A program made the position numbers and the translations under genes. The notes beneath the pieces are model-generated. The model was not told the origin of the DNA. It was given only the letters and a program-made list of their open reading frames with translations, and did not search any database. From Pilatotrama ljubarskyi (taxonomy: Eukaryota > Basidiomycota > Agaricomycetes > Polyporales > Polyporaceae): a stretch of 20,575 bases of DNA. Of the stretch, positions 9,501 to 19,815 are shown one piece after another. Numbering within the stretch: the stretch's first letter is position 1; the number at the start of each line of letters is the position of its first letter. Location: contig MU277817.1 of the NCBI GenBank assembly GCA_022385805.1, positions 9,218 through 29,792 of the forward strand, given 5' to 3'.

Positions 9501-9840
9501 GTGTGGAGGAGATGGGGGGTAAGCGTACGTTTGAACCGACTCAGTCCCGGCGAGATCTCCGCAACAGGAGAGCTATCTTGAGACTCGGCCGGAAGATATG
9601 CACCAGCAGTGTACGTCTCGGGAAGACCTGTAGCGCCGCGGTCTAGTGTGCGCGAAAACCGTCTGCGATTAGAGTAGGAGTCCTGAATGGCACGATATAG
9701 TCAGGGCCTGGGTGGCGTCCTAGGAAGAGGACCGTGAGAGCGCCGCTAACCTTCCAAGCGCCTCCGTCGATGCCTGCCGACAATTTCTGACCGAGCGCAT
9801 CCGTAATGATGAGAGTTCCCTGACGACGCAGAGTTGACAT
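6539..9840 (-). CDS. Ser/Pro-rich membrane-segment protein with 'PSWV' domain, function unknown
   Basis: A canonical TATA box lies 64-71 bp upstream of the ATG at 9840. Exons 9840-9751, 9682-9529 and 9478 to about 8373 join in phase. Residues 103-330 are Ser/Pro-rich and disordered. Residues about 333-434 form a globular block (WYRTCGRHELC, FVHCDQRSGRTKYWV, RRLNIQRNGDPSWVTKETW). The stretch 8372-7790 is unresolved: donor GTAAGA at 8372 is good, but several exon choices remain, one encoding RPICLVCRRRWLRLNRVLDD (8097-7930). The 3' part is clearer. A frame from about 7780 with a membrane-like helix (LKLLIWIVLVGLYHDL) joins across introns 7433-7347 (approximate), 7240-7181 and 6761-6683 to a block reading GPHKKRRFWEPHVLELLGRL and stops at 6539. 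I recall this helix and PHKKRRFWEP-type block in mushroom proteins but know no function. Splitting into two genes is the main alternative. Confidence 0.5.
7930..8097 (-). other. Candidate internal exon of the 9840-6539 gene with a CxxC motif
   Basis: This short frame is open from ATG 8097 to a TAA at 7930 and encodes about 55 residues. Its composition resembles a globular segment: VPVPVSPTAQAVESARPICL followed by a basic stretch with CLVC. It ends next to possible donors (GTACAT or GTAAGC) on the minus strand. It could fill the gap between the PSWV domain and the membrane segment of the surrounding gene. I could not make both sides join in phase, so it stays a candidate. Confidence 0.25.
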
Positions 9841-9903
9841 GATGAGCGGAATACTGGACCGGCGCTGGGAGGGTGCATGCCCGGTGCGAAAGGGATATCA
9901 CCC

Positions 9904-9911
9904 TATTTATA
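9904..9911 (-). promoter_or_regulatory. TATA box of the gene starting at 9840
   Basis: On the minus strand the sequence reads ATATAAATAG, a textbook TATA element. It lies about 64-71 bp upstream of the ATG at 9840, a normal distance for a short fungal 5' UTR. This decided the choice of 9840 as the start. The preceding gene ends at 10092, so the whole intergenic promoter is only about 250 bp. Confidence 0.7.
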
Positions 9912-10091
9912 TTGACTTATTTCAGTGACAAAGACCGTTCACGTCCCAGGAGAATCACGTGATGCTCAACCAAAGAGGTCGACAACTGAGCTTGAGTCGT
10001 ACGGATCAGCCAAGCACGGGGCAGCTTCAGGCCAACGAGAATTACATTGTGATGGCCATGGGACGAAGGCTCCTATCGATAGTACGCTGTT

Positions 10092-13000
10092 TCATAGGTC
10101 ACCCAGGTCATCATATGCATCAGGCATCCCCCCGACGGTCGTCGCTTCTCCAGACTGCACTCCTTCACTTCTATCTTCCTCTTCAGAGGGTGTGTCGTGC
10201 GGATGATGAGATAACAGGCGGACACTCTTTCGTCGCCGACCGTTAGGTACAGCTGAAAGAGTTCTATGTATGGCTAACTCACCTTGTCGAGAGGAAGAAC
10301 GTGCACGCATGGGACAGATATACTTGGGCTCATGTCCACGGGCGTGCGGGCAAAGTGGGAAATAATGTCGTCGTCCGATATGATGACGTCCGATAGGTAG
10401 TTTTCGTAGCAAAGCCGCCCTCCGACGTACCGGTAGGCTCGATAAGGGTCGTGCAGGGTGTCCTCGGTTGAGAGCTCCTGCAGGGGACTAACCAGGAGAT
10501 ACGTGCCTTCCTGCCACTCGCCGAGGTCATTGCGGATGCGATAGGAGAAGATCTGTCGGATGCAGCCTGCGCGGAAGCTGGCCAAGGAATCCTGGGAGCG
10601 GAAAATCACGTTGCTGTCCTTGGAAGAATCTGACGAGCCCAAGAAGGACACTCCTCCGCAGGATACCGAACGGCGATAGACGGCGCGATTTGACAGCTGC
10701 TGCAAGCCCGGGGTACGGCGCAGGTCGCGCACATCTACAAACTGCTCCTGGCCAGCAGCCCTGTTGAGATAGCGAATGAGGGCTGTAAAGCACTCGTCGT
10801 TCAAGACGATGGACTTGGACGGTCGACGGTCCGAGATCGGTGATCTACCGATGCCTAGGAACGCGGACTCGCGCATGCGCGTACCCCTGCGATCCTCCGC
10901 ACGAGTGTCGTCGAAGGCATCCACGAGCTCGCCAACTTCATCCCGTATGGCTTCATCTTGGATCAAAGCGCGAAGATTCGCAGCTCGACAATTGTGCTTC
11001 ATGTAGGTCGACTCGAGCTCGCCTGTGCGCATCGAGACTTAGCACGCTGTTGGGCAGCTTAGGGCGGCTACATACCGAAGTGCATGTTGGTATTTGTTTG
11101 TTGCAATAGATAGTTCATGCGCTCCGAGAAGAATGTCCTGATCGCATGTAAAGGTCCAAACAGTCGGAGGAAGAATGGGATGTGGAGGGAGTTGTGCTGA
11201 TTCGGAGTGATCGTGATATTGTAAAGTTCCTTTGCCGTCCGTAGGTACCGGAGAGCTGATTCCTCGTATACCCGGATCGCGTCTTCCATCATCTCCAGCA
11301 TACTCCCGACGACGACTTCCGTGACCAGGTCCATGAAGTTGTCGAGCATAGCCTTGGACCGTCCTGTCTTACGGCCCCAGAGGCGAATTAGTATCACTGG
11401 GAGGTGGATTACGCAGAGGATATGCCACTGATCAGCGCTGAGCTTTCCCCTTGCTTTCGTCCCGACGTTCGTTGGGACACGGTCAACCCAGGATGGCAGC
11501 TCCGTGAGCGGCAATGCCTCCTGTATGCGTCGTAGCATTCTGCGACCAAGGACTGCCCCCGTGTCATCGTTCAACTCCTTGTCTGCGTCTTCGGGCTGTC
11601 GCGAGGTAGAGGCTGCATCATGCTGGGGGCCGTGCACAGTGAGCCATCAATGGCGCAGAGTAGAAAGGACATGTCACTTACGCGAGGAGGCGGTTCGGCG
11701 TTCGTGTGCGAGGTTGGGGCTTGATTTTGGAGGTCTCTCTGCGCACATTGATATTTCTCCGAGCCTGACATAGGATCCCGACAAAATGACTCACCCACTG
11801 CACGAGGCGCTGTATCAGCTCACTCTTTTTTCCCGCACCTGAAAGACCCCTATCTCGGCACAGTGTCACAAACACTTCCAAGTTGAACTTGTTGCTCAGG
11901 GTCGTGGCCGAGTTGCCAGACAAAAGCGCACGTTCTGCAGCGGATACGTCCCGACGAGCGTTGCTCTTCTGGGAGGCAGCCACGCCAGATGAAGTGGTCG
12001 CATGAGGAGAAGCATGCGTGACAGTGGTGACGGCCGAGGTCGATCCAGCCCGACGCGGGTTTGATGTGGCTGCAGCGTTGGTCACTGTCTCTTGTTGGAC
12101 GGCTTCAATACCTTCACGACGCCGCTACGGAGTAGATCAGCTGCATAAGACGTATGATCGAGTACAATCTCACTCGCCCAGTCCAGGAGCAGCTTGATAA
12201 GATGGGTCTTAGTGCTCTTGCCGCGTCGCACACCCAGGATGGTGCAGAGGTACACGAGGACAGATCGTTTGCAAGCCATGAGATCCGCGGAGGTTCCTGA
12301 ATAGAGGCGATCAAAAGCCACTGCAATCTCCTCTGGGGACGGTTCGGGTACTACGGCGTCCATGAGATCCTCGTCCACATCTTCTGCGACGGCGCTCATT
12401 CCCCAAAGGGTGCGACAATGATGCTTGAGCAAACCCAGGTAGTGATTATGCATGGAGTCGATCACGGTGTAGCGGACGGGATCCCAGTACGGTAGCTCCA
12501 GCAGGACAGACCATCGGACACTGTTCTCCTCGAAGGCGGCCTTGCGTTGCGCGGTCGTCGGTTTCTCCTTCCACGCCTCCGCTGCGGCACGGTGACTCTC
12601 GGCAGTATATAGAGGCCATGAGGACGGATCGATGTTGTTGATGTCGGCTTTCTGCAAGCGGCACATACTGCAGAAGTATTTGGCAGAGTGATGACCGAAG
12701 CCAGCAGTCTGTCTGGCGGCAGGGAGATCGCAAACAAGCGGTACGAGGACACAGCGGACCAGACGACCAAGACTATGCTTCGCCGTGCGCGAGAAGTAGA
12801 CACCAGTATGCCATAACTCAAGCAACTGGTCGACGAGAGGTCGGAGAAAGTGATTGAGTTGATCGAGGGACGGCTTCTGTGGGCCAGGGATGACGCCGAC
12901 GAGATACACGTTCTCCGGAAGGTAACGGAGCTCTGGAGGCAGGTTGAAGCAGTACATGTAGATGGCAGTAACAGTCACCTGCTGCTTCGCTTGTTTCGAC

Positions 13001-15447
13001 TGGAAGGGGTTGAAGCCGTCCACGGAGAGGCCAAAAATGTACCTGCCTTCGCCTAAAGGTGCGTCCACGAATCGTTTCCCGTCGAGCTCGAGCAAGCGGA
13101 AGATAGGGGCATCCCAGGTGTCGTGCATCACGGAGGGGCAATCGCCAGAGGCACGGCGAAGCATATCGTCCATGACATCTTCCATACCTGGCCTAGCGAG
13201 CAGACGCGCCAGCCATTCACGAAGATCTTGGTGCAGGTAGACGCGGATGGGGAAGGACATTGACTTTCCGCGGATGACGCGCGTCCTCCAGAGGTTGGTT
13301 CCACACGGATTGCTTCCGGGAGCTTCTCTGTTGGTACACGACGAGGGGTAGGGTCGGGCACCGTATAGCGCGTAGCACGCTGGACAGCAGACGTAGGAGT
13401 TTACCACTGGATCCAAGTCAAGGCGTCCTAGGATAGTACGAATGTCGATGGGGAGGGAGTCTACGAAGTCCTGATCATCCAGGGTCGCCAAGCGGCCTTT
13501 GCTGACCCGCACAAGCGCGCGCAAACCCACTAGAAGGACCCGTGTAGCGCGACGGGGCACGCGATATATGAGGTACATCAGGAGTGCGGTGACGTGGTGG
13601 ACCATCAGTACTGGATTGGAGAAATAGCTGGGATGGACGTAATGACGGCCTAAGTCGCGCTTGCTTAGCTACGGGGGGACTTCCAAGCATATGGTATGAA
13701 GCAGACGTACCACAGTCCACATATCGTGCACCCATATGCTCAGCCTGACGAGTCATCTGCTTCTGTCTCTCCCATTCCCGCTCCTTATGGATCTGCATCC
13801 GCGTCCATTCTTGACGTAGCAAAGCCATTGTCTGAGTGCATTTGGTGCGCAGAGAAGGAGCATCCAGAGACGCAACTGCGTTCACCTCGGTGAACATGAG
13901 GAGTAGCCACTCCTCCTGATCTAGGAATGCCTCGTTGCAATACTGCTTCGGATCTAAAGCATGGTAGCCGCCGTTGGGGTCAGCGATATCGCCAATGTCT
14001 TCGGCTTCAAAAGGCCCATGACGCGCCGGGTTCCACATAAACGCGAGGGGTCCGCTGAACGTATACGCCCGTATACGGGTCTGGATGTAGAGCTCGAGGA
14101 AGTCGAGGTCGTCCTTGGCTCTCTGAAGGACAGCATCAGTTCCACCGCAGGCGCCTTCCGCCGTGGACGGTATCTGTGGGTCGTCCGTAGTATCATCGTC
14201 GGCGTGCGCAGCAGTAGATGCCAAAGATGGGGTCGACGGCATAGGAGGATGCATGATGTCCGCTAGACGACTAGTGTCAGAGTTCCTAGAGCAGACAGGG
14301 TCGGATGACGAGGGTGCAGGTACTGGAGATGCTGGAGGCACAGCCCTGACTTCGACATTGGCCTGAGCTCGAGGTTTATTGCCTCTCGAGCTTGCCGACG
14401 CTCCAGACGAGGGGGGAAGTGTAGACTCGACATTCGCGATGATGGTATGATCGCCAGGCTCAATAGGGATGGAATGCTGGCCCTCAACTCCGCGATCCTT
14501 GGCCGCCAGAAGAGCTACCAGTGCGTCATGCTCGGCACGACGTCGATCCGTGCGGCTCCGACTTCCTGTAGTACGGCGCTGTGGTCAGTGCTACGGTAGG
14601 AGGATGCTGCAATGATCCCATACCTTTTCCCTTATCCGTTCGCCGCACATCTTGCTCTTCCAGGTCTTCCACACCGTGAAACTCTTCCAAGCCGTCCGGA
14701 TGCAACGCTGTAAGACATGATTTCAGCAGGATTTCACCGGCCATGTCAAGCTATTCAGAGACTCACAGTGTCGCGATCCGCCTGGCAACGCATATCTCAC
14801 GGAGAGCGTCGAGAGGTCTTCCACCCCAATACTGCCCAAGGTGCACGCTGCATCCAGGGGACTGCGACGGAAGTGGTCATAGTATACGTTGACCCGCAGG
14901 CGCTCTAGCTTGGGAATAAGACGGCGACGTCGCAACTCCCAGAGGACGTCCGCGACTGTCCAACTGTGAGTGATTGCTGTACAATGATCAGAGACATTCC
15001 AGGGAAGCGAGAAGGAGCCCTTACATAGTGGGATTGTGGAATGGCCAAGACCGACTATGAAGACTGTTACTGGCAGGGCACAAGCGCGACGGCGATGAAC
15101 TACGCTGGCGGTAGGCGAGGTCTTGCAGCGCAACGCTGGATGCACTTCACCCTCCCCCGTGAGTCATATACGTCAAACAATGACTGGGTTAGACACTCAC
15201 AAAGAGCAACTGGAAGGAGGAGTAGAAGATCAGAGAGAAACGTAGCACATAGCGTCCACACGTCCAAGGCCTCCGAAATAGCGAGCGTCTGCGCTGAAAA
15301 GGATATGACTCCGAGGATGAACGCGATCGTTGACATTAGCAGTCGACCGGCACTGGATATGCTTTGATATCTCGTGCGCAGCTTTGCCGCCCTTCCTTGC
15401 CCCCATCTGCGAAGGGACCGCTGCCGCGCATTGATGATACGGCGCAT
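10092..15447 (-). CDS. CACTA/Tnp2-type transposase fused in frame to an N-terminal membrane and ubiquitin-like module
   Basis: Eleven exons join in phase with no internal stop (4782 nt, 1593 aa): 15447-15201, 15135-15025, 14976-14767, 14707-14624, 14565-13711, 13649-12129, 12069-11795, 11738-11682, 11622-11076, 11022-10283 and 10226-10092. Introns are 48-65 bp. Residues about 36-57 and 64-82 are hydrophobic helices. Residues about 103-186 look like a beta-grasp ubiquitin-like fold ending SVRYALPGG. Residues about 300-1590 are a fungal CACTA (CMC) transposase: zinc-type YVCCPAC (588-594), FGLSVDGFNPF with candidate catalytic D713, PLVCDLPAAR with D810, CSMC at 829-832, and IDSMHNHYLGLLKHH near D900. 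Two SAP-like helix pairs follow (about 960-995 and 1069-1100), then a family-typical C-terminus (HFARTPVD, VHVLPLDK) and an acidic tail. The third catalytic acid is not assigned. A CT-rich tract lies upstream of the ATG. Two adjacent genes, split near residue 230-290, is the alternative. Confidence 0.8.
10092..15447 (-). mobile_element. CACTA-like (CMC superfamily) DNA transposon, coding part only; ends not located
   Basis: The element is called from its transposase. CACTA elements normally start with CACTA and end with TAGTG inside inverted repeats and make 3-bp target duplications. I looked for a CACTA-start matching a TAGTG-end around this gene, and around the larger block from about 770 to 16000, and saw no convincing inverted pair. 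The true element may reach beyond these coordinates and may include the accessory genes on its left. The coding region has no frameshift or stop, so it need not be a relic. Confidence 0.5.
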
Positions 15448-15931
15448 GCTGCCAGACCCCTTCAGGAGTACAGGCCAGGAACAGAACGAGAACGGCTGAA
15501 GAATCGTAGATGCAGAGAAGAGGCGGCGGACGAGGGGGAGAGGAAGGAATCAGGGATAGAACCGTGGGGGAGGACGGAGAGCACTTGAAGCGAGGAGAAC
15601 AATGACTGGACTTTCCCTTTCCGCTCGAGCTGGAATAAGAAAGTTATTCAGAGTGGGTCTGGGCGCGTCAGAAATGTCATGCATCGTCGGAAGAGAAGGA
15701 ACTCAGCCGTTCTGATGATCATCACGGACGAGTGACAAACACCCGCTCGACGTGGCGAGGCGTTCTGCCACATGACGAGGGGGGCGAGCACACGTCGGTG
15801 GAGCTGCATCAAAGTCTCGAACTACCTCACAGAGAGAACACTATCGTACACGACAAGATACGACACAACACGACGCGACAACAGCACGATACGAACTCAA
15901 TCGCCCCAACTCGACGATACCTACTAGGACT
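15448..15931. promoter_or_regulatory. Intergenic region: transposase promoter side and 3' flank of the helical-protein gene
   Basis: No gene is seen here. On the minus strand, 15590-15448 is strongly pyrimidine-rich, as is common just upstream of start codons in basidiomycete genes, and it precedes the transposase-gene ATG. At 15839-15910 the minus strand holds a TCGT/TGTCG-rich stretch (plus strand: repeated ACGAC, ATACGA and CACGAC words) just past the TAG of the gene ending at 15932. That position suits a 3' UTR or processing region. No clear TATA box was found for the transposase gene. Confidence 0.4.
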
Positions 15932-17522
15932 CTAAACAGCCTCCCCATCGGAAGCCGCGAACTTGTTCTGCAAGAACTTCAGGATTTCTTTCAGAGCGGT
16001 CTCCAACGGCTCATAGACCTGTGAGCGCAGTCAGTGGACGGTGCGACCGCAAACAAGGCATCATACCTCCTTGGCGTTGTTCAGGGAATGTATGATCTTC
16101 TGATGTTCGAGGTGACCGACGCGGAGGCGCTCGAGCGACAACCCCTCTGGATACTTGAAGCTGACCAACGCTTGCGGAGTAGAGGAAGCCGACTTCACAT
16201 AGCTCTATTCGGAGAGAGTTGAATAGCTGAGCTGCATAAGACGAACACGACTTACAGAGAATTCATCCAACAGCGTGCCCTGTGCGAGCACCTGGGCTTG
16301 CAGTTGCTCTTTAATGTGTTGCAAGGTGCGCATGTTCTCGTCATAAGCGGAAGGGGGGGTGGAGGACTCGCAGGCGCAGAGGAGGTGAACGGTTCTGGTA
16401 CCGATGGATGCCTCGTTTGCTGACATCTCCTGACGTTGGTCGTAGAGATCCGCGAGGCATGCCAAGATACCCTTCGCCGCATGAACGTTGTCCTCCTGCG
16501 ACACGGTGTTGCGGAGGAAGTATATCGCAGCCTTCACGTCATACTACGACACAGGTATCAGTGATGTGCGATGTCCGGCAGCATCCGGGACCGACCGAAG
16601 GGCTTGCAAGCAACTCGAGATACAGCCTCCACTCTTGAAGATGAGTGGAAGCGTCAGCGATATTCTGGCGGACGAGGTTCAGAGCCTCATTAAAACGAGC
16701 GGTATGGCCAGCGAGGTACACGATGTCCGGATACGAGATATGCTCGCGGTTTTCGCGGCGAAACTCGGTGAGCTGGCAGACGAACGTTAGTGGACCCGGC
16801 AGTGAGGCCCGACAGACGCACCTCTTCCAGAAGAACGACAATTCGGGTCTCAGCCTCCCTTGCAGCGGTGATCCGCTCAAAAATATAGTCGAGTCCCTTC
16901 TGCTGCTTGAGCTTGCGCGCGCTGTGCATGATGTCCGTGACAAGCTCGGTGCGATAGTCTTTGTTGAGATGGACAAAGACCCTCTTGACCTCCTTGCGCC
17001 AAGTCGAAGGGCTAAAGCTGATACCGACTGGCTCGATGACCCTAGAGACAAATGATTAGAGCAGGTCATGTCGCAACAACGTACGCCACTCACTTGCGGA
17101 TGCTCTGGTCCAAGGAAAGGCAGAGGTCCTTGATATCCCCTCGGACGGTGGAGAGAGCGGCGAGAGCGCTCGCGAGCAAAGGCGGAGTATCGAGGGTCGC
17201 GGCGGCTTGACTTCCCTCAGACGACATGACTGCGAGGGGGATCAGGGTGTCAATGAGATGGTATGAAAGACACTGAAAGTGGCTCGCCTTCCTACTAACC
17301 CCCGCACCCCGCCACTCGGAAGTCCGAGATGGCCTCGTGGCCTTGCCTTTGCTGGATTGCTTTGTTCGCCAGCGCCATCTTGGCATCTCGGGCTGCACCG
17401 TCCGGGACGGCGGAGAGCGCACACGCAAGATTTCGCGTGAGGACGGATGATGGTTCAAGTCCCCGGAGAAGGTCGCGCCTCAGGAGAGTTCGACATGCCC
17501 GCACTAGCGAAGATCTTCCCAT
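15932..17522 (-). CDS. Uncharacterised alpha-helical protein
   Basis: Six exons join in phase from ATG 17227: 17227-17094, 17041-16822, 16772-16596, 16543-16256, 16204-16067 and 16018-15932. All introns are 48-52 bp, and the product has 347 aa. A further 5' exon (17522-17300) splices through GTTAGT...CGCAG (17299-17230) into the same frame, giving 422 aa; in that model the ATG at 17227 is internal. The protein is rich in predicted helix with charged heptad-like stretches (LKQQKGLDYIFERITAAREA; LNLVRQNIADASTHLQEWRL). The C-terminus reads LETALKEILKFLQNKF. I see no signal peptide, membrane segment or catalytic motif. I do not recognise the family. A pyrimidine-rich promoter-like region lies upstream (17830-17530 on the minus strand). 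Intron 16595-16544 has an unusual donor (GTCGGT) but restores phase. Confidence 0.75.
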
Positions 17523-18025
17523 ACGTACCGACGGGTACGAGACGAGAGAAAATGTCTGAACGTATACCACGGCCGCCTCGTTACATGTAGGACCACATGC
17601 CTCAAGCAAGCCAGAATGTAGATGGAAGTGGTCGTAGTGAGATAGTATCAGGGAGGTTTGGAGGCTTGAATGAAGGAGAGCGGGGACGACGAGCGAGGAG
17701 GGACGATGATACGAGAGGAGACAGTGAGAGAGGGCGAGTGACGGTGGTACGAGCCTACGAGGAGACAGGGAGGGAACAAGCGCTCGCACCAGCTGGGAGC
17801 CCCAGAGCGCTATGTACATTACTGTATCGGTCATAAGTCCATGCCGCGAGCGTCCCGGGCGTCCCTGAGGCCTGTCTCACTGGTCGACTCCCGCCTCCGG
17901 CTCTGCCACCTTCGCAACTCCACAGCATGGAAATACGACGCTCGATCCTAGGCATGGTTAAGTTTGAACACTGCCCCGATACTGATGAGTGCGTCGCCGT
18001 GCAAGGAGTAACCGGATGAGATGGC
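17523..18025. promoter_or_regulatory. Intergenic region with CT-rich promoter-like tract
   Basis: This is the spacer between the stop of the WD40 gene (18026) and the first ATG of the helical-protein gene (17522). The minus strand is heavily pyrimidine-rich from about 17770 to 17640 and again at 17555-17535, as in basidiomycete core promoters. A minus-strand frame 17834-17295 runs through it, but its Leu/Ser-rich translation upstream of 17522 simply reflects the CT tract. No TATA box is evident. Confidence 0.45.
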
Positions 18026-19815
18026 TCACGTCGCCTTCCACAGTTCAGTGATGTGGTAGTACGCCTTCGCAGCCATCTCCTGAGCGGCATGCTCCAAGCG
18101 ACATGCTGTGTCCTAACCAAGCGGGTATGAGAACCATGTGACGAGCAAAGATAAGATGCTCACCAGGAGCCCAGTGAGAGACGGTCCTAGGTACAGTGTC
18201 AAGGCCGGCTCCTGGGAGTCCCTCCCTTGTGAGCTGATAGGATGTTAGAGACTTCGCACTGACGTCCACTCACAGTGCAGAACAAGCGCAAGCGGTACGT
18301 CCAGCAAATCACGAGCAGGATCGCAGCAATAGCGACAGCGGTCCACCACACGACAAGCGCCAGGCGAGCGAGTCCCTTTTCGACTGGGGACATCGTCTCG
18401 CTCAGGCGCATCGCTGACTGCCTCCGAGATATGATCTGTCCGGGAGCCCTTGAGTATGGCTGACGAGATGGGCGCGCGGGTATGTTCTCCTTGAGGGCAG
18501 CAGGCTTTTCCTGCCAAACAGCAACAAACGTGTTATCACCCGTCTCCGCGGACGCATAGGCTAAGAGTTTCGTAGCGTTCCCGCTTCCTTCCCAGCAAGC
18601 CTGAGGCCGGCGTTCGTTAGTGGCACGGCTTTGGTACGTCGGGAAGCACTCACTATGGCCTGCACGAGCTGATCTGTAGAGACATCAGCGTCCTCCCGCT
18701 GCATTGAGAGAGCTACGCGAACTCACGGCGGGAATGGAACACTTGGATCACGTCAAGATCTGACGGTTTGCACACACGTACTTCGCCGCAGGAAGTCCCC
18801 ATGAGCAGTGCGTCATCGGCAATGAACAGAACCGGCAGTGGAACATTGACCCGTATTTCGGCCTCGACGGTTCGCATATGCTTCCCATCGTGAACTGTGT
18901 ACAGATCAAAGCCATCGTAGAGGTTGGACACGGCTAACGTTCGGCCGTCGGGCGAAACCGTGGAACGGCCACTACGCATACCCGCAGTGAGTATCATTCC
19001 TCGATATAGTTTGTATCCTGTACTACGGAGCTCACATTCGTGCTGTTCTTGGGCGTATGCTGCGCGTGAAGGTGCCTCTCAGAATATCCCAGCGACTAGC
19101 TCGAGGCATGAGATGACATGCAGTGGTGCACGTTGACGCTACGGTGTACGTACCGTATCCCGTGATTGAGGTATGCCACGAATAGCGCTTCACCTCCGTC
19201 TGCGAACTGGAGGGATCGGGGTAAGATGGCGAGGTGGTGACTATCCGACACTGTCCCGCGAGGAGCATCTGGGTCAGGACTTGGAAGTACTCTCCTTCCA
19301 GAGGCATCTACGTGTCTGTGAGATCCGTTCAATAGCATCTGGAGCGGCGTAACCCATACCGGACGTGTTCGAGGGCAGCCACAGCTCGACTGCATCACCT
19401 CCGCAGAGCGCGAGCCGCCCCGTCGCAGAATCAAGGGCGAAATCCTCCACTGGGCCTGATCCCGCCTCTCGCATGCGATATGCTTCGTATTTCAGCTGCT
19501 GCTCGAGCTCTTAGTAGGTGCTAGGAAGGCTAAGAGCGTGCTAAGGGTACGCACTCCAGCCCGTTGCACGACAAATACCTGACCATCCGCGAGGCCCACA
19601 TATAACGGAGTCTCTTCGCAGCATGACCACAGTAGCGCTGTAATCGGACAGGGCATCGCTATTTTATCGGTCCTTGAGTTGTCGCCGAGCTCGCATATGA
19701 GAAGCTTTGCATCATCACCACCGCTGGCCAAATGCTTCCCGTCGGGAGAAAAGGCAAGAGCGTTTACGGAGTCTGTATGATCTGAGACACGACACAATGG
19801 GATGTAGGGATCCAT
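18026..19815 (-). CDS. WD40 beta-propeller protein with C-terminal transmembrane anchor
   Basis: Nine exons join in phase (1353 nt, 450 aa): 19815-19555, 19495-19360, 19307-19154, 19095-19036, 18971-18727, 18673-18654, 18600-18274, 18233-18164 and 18105-18026. The best WD40 blade is near residue 10 (DHTDSVNALAFSPDGKHLAS). Later blades are diverged: GRLALCGGDAVELWLP, FVAYLNHGIRRWDIL, VSPDGRTLAVSNLYDGFDLY. About six or seven blades fit, enough for one propeller. A single membrane helix lies at about 371-393 (VVWWTAVAIAAILLVICW), followed by a short tail of about 55 residues. This predicts a tail-anchored propeller facing the cytosol, a scaffold rather than an enzyme; partners are unknown. The exon of 20 nt (18673-18654) and the intron of 40 bp (18273-18234, branch CTCTAAC) are unusually short but needed for phase. 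ATG 19815 is chosen because the first blade starts right after it. Confidence 0.85.

Noticed and set aside
748..16000. CACTA...TAGTG inverted termini bounding the element
   Set aside because: CACTA words occur in the minisatellite (units 4, 9 and 15) and TAGTG words at several places (for example 836-840, 9469 and 15025), but I found no pair whose inner bases form an inverted repeat.
17523..17834. N-terminal extension of the helical-protein gene up to 17834
   Set aside because: The frame is open, but the Leu/Ser-rich peptide follows from a pyrimidine-rich promoter tract. The ATG at 17522 is the earliest plausible start.
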